Made by a program: the position numbers and the translations under genes
Notes under the pieces: generated by a model
What the model was told of the DNA's origin: nothing
Seen by the model: the letters and a program-made list of their open reading frames with translations, nothing else
The model's database searches: none
Source of the DNA: Balneolaceae bacterium
GTDB lineage: Bacteria > Bacteroidota > Rhodothermia > Balneolales > Balneolaceae
Assembly (NCBI GenBank): GCA_021767245.1
Contig: JAASTO010000038.1
Coordinates: 1 to 16,508, forward strand
Length of the DNA: 16,508 bases
Reading direction: 5' to 3'
In this document: positions 14,750 through 16,508 of the stretch, piece after piece
Layout of the letters: every line of letters starts with the position of its first letter
How positions within the stretch are numbered: position 1 is the first letter of the stretch

Positions 14750-15451
14750 ATGAGTAACAAACACACCATACTTCTGATGGAAGATGAGGAAGAGTCAGGC
14801 GAGATGCTGGCCAACTTCCTGGAATTGAATGATTACAATGTTTTGTGGGCCAAAGACGGAAAACAAGCGCTCAAGTATATTGAAGAGAATGCGAATGACA
14901 TTCATTTGGCCATTCTGGATATTATGGTTCCACATCACGATGGTAAGGAGATATGCAGTAACATTCGTCAGCACCCTGTCATCTACGATATTCCGGTTTT
15001 ATTTTTGACCGCACGGGATGAAGAACAGGATGAGATCGAGGGATTGGAACTCGGTGCCGATGACTATATCAAAAAACCGGCGAGCCTAAATCTTGTTAAA
15101 GCACACGTTGAAACACAGCTTCGCCGGCGCTCTCCGGAAAAAAGTAACTGGATTCAGTATGGTAAGGTGTATGTGGACCTCGATTCCAAAGAAATGTATA
15201 TCAATGAGGAACTGATAGACCTGACCCATACAGAGTATACCATCGCTGAAATGATCTTCCAAAATCCGAAACTGGTGTATAGTCGTCAACAGATCCTCGA
15301 GAAGATCTCTGATGAGGAAAAATTCGTTTTTGATCGGACCGTGGATGTTCACGTAAAAAACCTGCGTTTGAAAATGGGTGATGAAGGCAAGCTAATTAAA
15401 ACCTATCGTGGCGTTGGATATGGATTCAATAAAGAATTTCTTCACGCATGA
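14750..15451 (+). CDS. OmpR/PhoB-family response regulator
   Basis: This 233-residue transcription factor has a receiver domain (about 6-120) with Glu11/Asp12, phospho-acceptor Asp57 (LAILDIMVP), Thr87 (FLTARD) and Lys109 (YIKKP). A winged-helix DNA-binding domain follows at about 135-230, with the typical LTHTEYTIAEMIF, RTVDVHVKNLRLKM and TYRGVGYGF stretches. It should bind tandem sites as a dimer when phosphorylated. The stop overlaps the start of the next gene (ATGA at 15448-15451), so it is translationally coupled to its probable sensor kinase. The regulon is unknown. Confidence 0.95.
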   Translation: MSNKHTILLMEDEEESGEMLANFLELNDYNVLWAKDGKQALKYIEENANDIHLAILDIMVPHHDGKEICSNIRQHPVIYDIPVLFLTARDEEQDEIEGLELGADDYIKKPASLNLVKAHVETQLRRRSPEKSNWIQYGKVYVDLDSKEMYINEELIDLTHTEYTIAEMIFQNPKLVYSRQQILEKISDEEKFVFDRTVDVHVKNLRLKMGDEGKLIKTYRGVGYGFNKEFLHA

Positions 15452-16508
15452 AAATTCGCTCTAAACTGGCGTGGACTTATGTGATTCTATTGGTCATTGG
15501 TATCATTACCATCAGTGCCTATTCGATTCTGACCATACGAAGTTTTTTGTTGGAAGAAGGGATCGAGCAGTTTGAAAAAGACGCCCTATCCATGGCACTT
15601 GCCACAGGCAGTTTTAAGGAAGATGAGCAATTCGGCTCAAAGATCGTGGGGTTAGCTGAACTTTCAAATTATGAGGTGGCAGTTTATGACCGAGCCGGAG
15701 ATCGGTTTTTAACATTTCCCGAAGAAGCCTTTGAAAATGTGGAGACCTCCCTTGATAATAGTTTGTTGGCAGAACTTGAGAAAAGAGACGGTGAGCCCAT
15801 CATAGAAAATAACGAGACTTCGCCCAAACTGATCTCTTATGTGGATCTGGGTGATTCGGACAATTCCGCTCAGTACCTGAGGATCAGTCAGGATAAAAGT
15901 CAGTATTATGCAGCAGTGGCAAGTATTCGGCATATTATTTATGCGGGGATGTTCTTTTCCATCGCGGCAGTGATCGTCGTCAGTTTTCTGTTTGCCCGGT
16001 ATATTGCGGCTCCAATTTTGCATCTGAATGCGGCTGCCCTTGATATTGCACGAGGTAACCTGGATCGTAAGATCGACCTGAAAAGAAATGATGAGTTTGG
16101 GACTCTGGCAGATTCTTTGAACCATATGGCACGAACGCTCAGAGCGGACAACGAAAAACTGAAGAAACTGAATATGAAGCAAAGTCAGTTTTTTGCAGAT
16201 ATAACACACGAGGTAAGAAATCCCTTGCATACCATATCGGGCGCCCTGGAAATGCTGGAGCTTGAGAATCTGCCTACTGAAAAGAAAAAGCAGTATATGG
16301 TAACGGCTCAAAAACAGATCAAGCGTGTAGCCAGGCTGTTTGAGGATATCAAAACGCTGCAGCGTTACGATTTTGATGAAAGCTTTATAAACCGCAAGGA
16401 TTTTGACCTGAATGATCTGGTTAAGGAAGTTGAACATGCCTATCAACCCATAGCGCATAAAAAAGGACTGGAACTGGATACGTCCCATACATTTTCTTGC
16501 AAGGTGAA
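15448..16508 (+). CDS. Membrane sensor histidine kinase (HAMP, HisKA), partial at window edge
   Basis: The frame begins at an ATG overlapping the response-regulator stop and runs off the right end after 353 codons. A first membrane helix covers about residues 9-31 (WTYVILLVIGIITISAYSIL). An extracytoplasmic sensing domain of about 130 residues follows, then a second helix at about 164-184 and a HAMP linker (about 185-240, with PILHLNAAALDIARG). The HisKA H-box is FADITHEVRNPLHT with His254. The ATPase domain lies beyond the window. The ligand sensed is unknown; the periplasmic part (EVAVYDRAGDRFLTFP and neighbours) suggests a small PAS-like fold, but this is a guess. It is the cognate kinase of the upstream regulator. 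Confidence 0.93.
   Translation, partial: MKIRSKLAWTYVILLVIGIITISAYSILTIRSFLLEEGIEQFEKDALSMALATGSFKEDEQFGSKIVGLAELSNYEVAVYDRAGDRFLTFPEEAFENVETSLDNSLLAELEKRDGEPIIENNETSPKLISYVDLGDSDNSAQYLRISQDKSQYYAAVASIRHIIYAGMFFSIAAVIVVSFLFARYIAAPILHLNAAALDIARGNLDRKIDLKRNDEFGTLADSLNHMARTLRADNEKLKKLNMKQSQFFADITHEVRNPLHTISGALEMLELENLPTEKKKQYMVTAQKQIKRVARLFEDIKTLQRYDFDESFINRKDFDLNDLVKEVEHAYQPIAHKKGLELDTSHTFSCKV

Noticed and set aside
15709..16488. 259-codon minus-strand open frame near the right end
   Set aside because: It is antisense to the sensor kinase, whose HAMP and H-box motifs are clear on the plus strand.

Overview
The window looks like ordinary chromosome from a Bacteroidota/Balneolota-type bacterium. 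The evidence is mid-40s GC by eye, most genes lacking a strong Shine-Dalgarno sequence, a large subunit of carbamoyl-phosphate synthetase without its C-terminal allosteric domain, a RecQ with an extra C-terminal helix-turn-helix region, and a single TAnnTTTG-like promoter box. The lineage is an inference and has not been tested by any search. There are no rRNA or tRNA genes, insertion sequences, phage genes or CRISPR arrays.

Layout. Positions 1-133 hold the last codons of a membrane protein. A 590-bp stretch without a firm gene follows. It contains an imperfect palindrome (about 142-222) and a leader-like segment before carA: a possible promoter box, a strong GGAGG, a short reading frame and an intrinsic-terminator hairpin lying inside that frame. 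carA (724-1827) and carB (1952-4780) follow, separated by a palindrome built from 8-nt units, and a good terminator closes the pair. Next come two genes for exported proteins, a Gln/Met-rich 160-residue protein (4985-5467) and a predicted outer-membrane beta-barrel (5520-6437), and then recQ (6627-8816). On the minus strand, read from 12686 down to 8831, four genes are tightly packed: a SLC13/DASS-type transporter, a receiver-only response regulator, a histidine kinase with an N-terminal cyclic-nucleotide-binding-like domain, and a cupin. A DUF58 gene (12825-13745, plus) diverges from the transporter and converges on a short-chain dehydrogenase (13825-14628, minus). The window ends with an OmpR-type response regulator (14750-15451) overlapping a HAMP histidine kinase that is cut by the window edge.

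How the genes work together. carA and carB make carbamoyl phosphate for pyrimidine and arginine synthesis. Because CarB lacks the domain that normally receives UMP and ornithine signals, the attenuator-like leader is a plausible substitute for control, although this is unproven. The transporter-regulator-kinase-cupin cluster looks like a sensing unit coupled to carboxylate or anion uptake; its regulator has no DNA-binding domain, so its output is probably protein-protein. The last two genes form a classical transcriptional two-component system.

The most unusual features are the carA leader, the domain-less CarB, and the intergenic palindromes made of tandem 8-nt units, which occur between unrelated genes at 1848-1924 and 14672-14737. 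No wholly new biological system is demonstrated.
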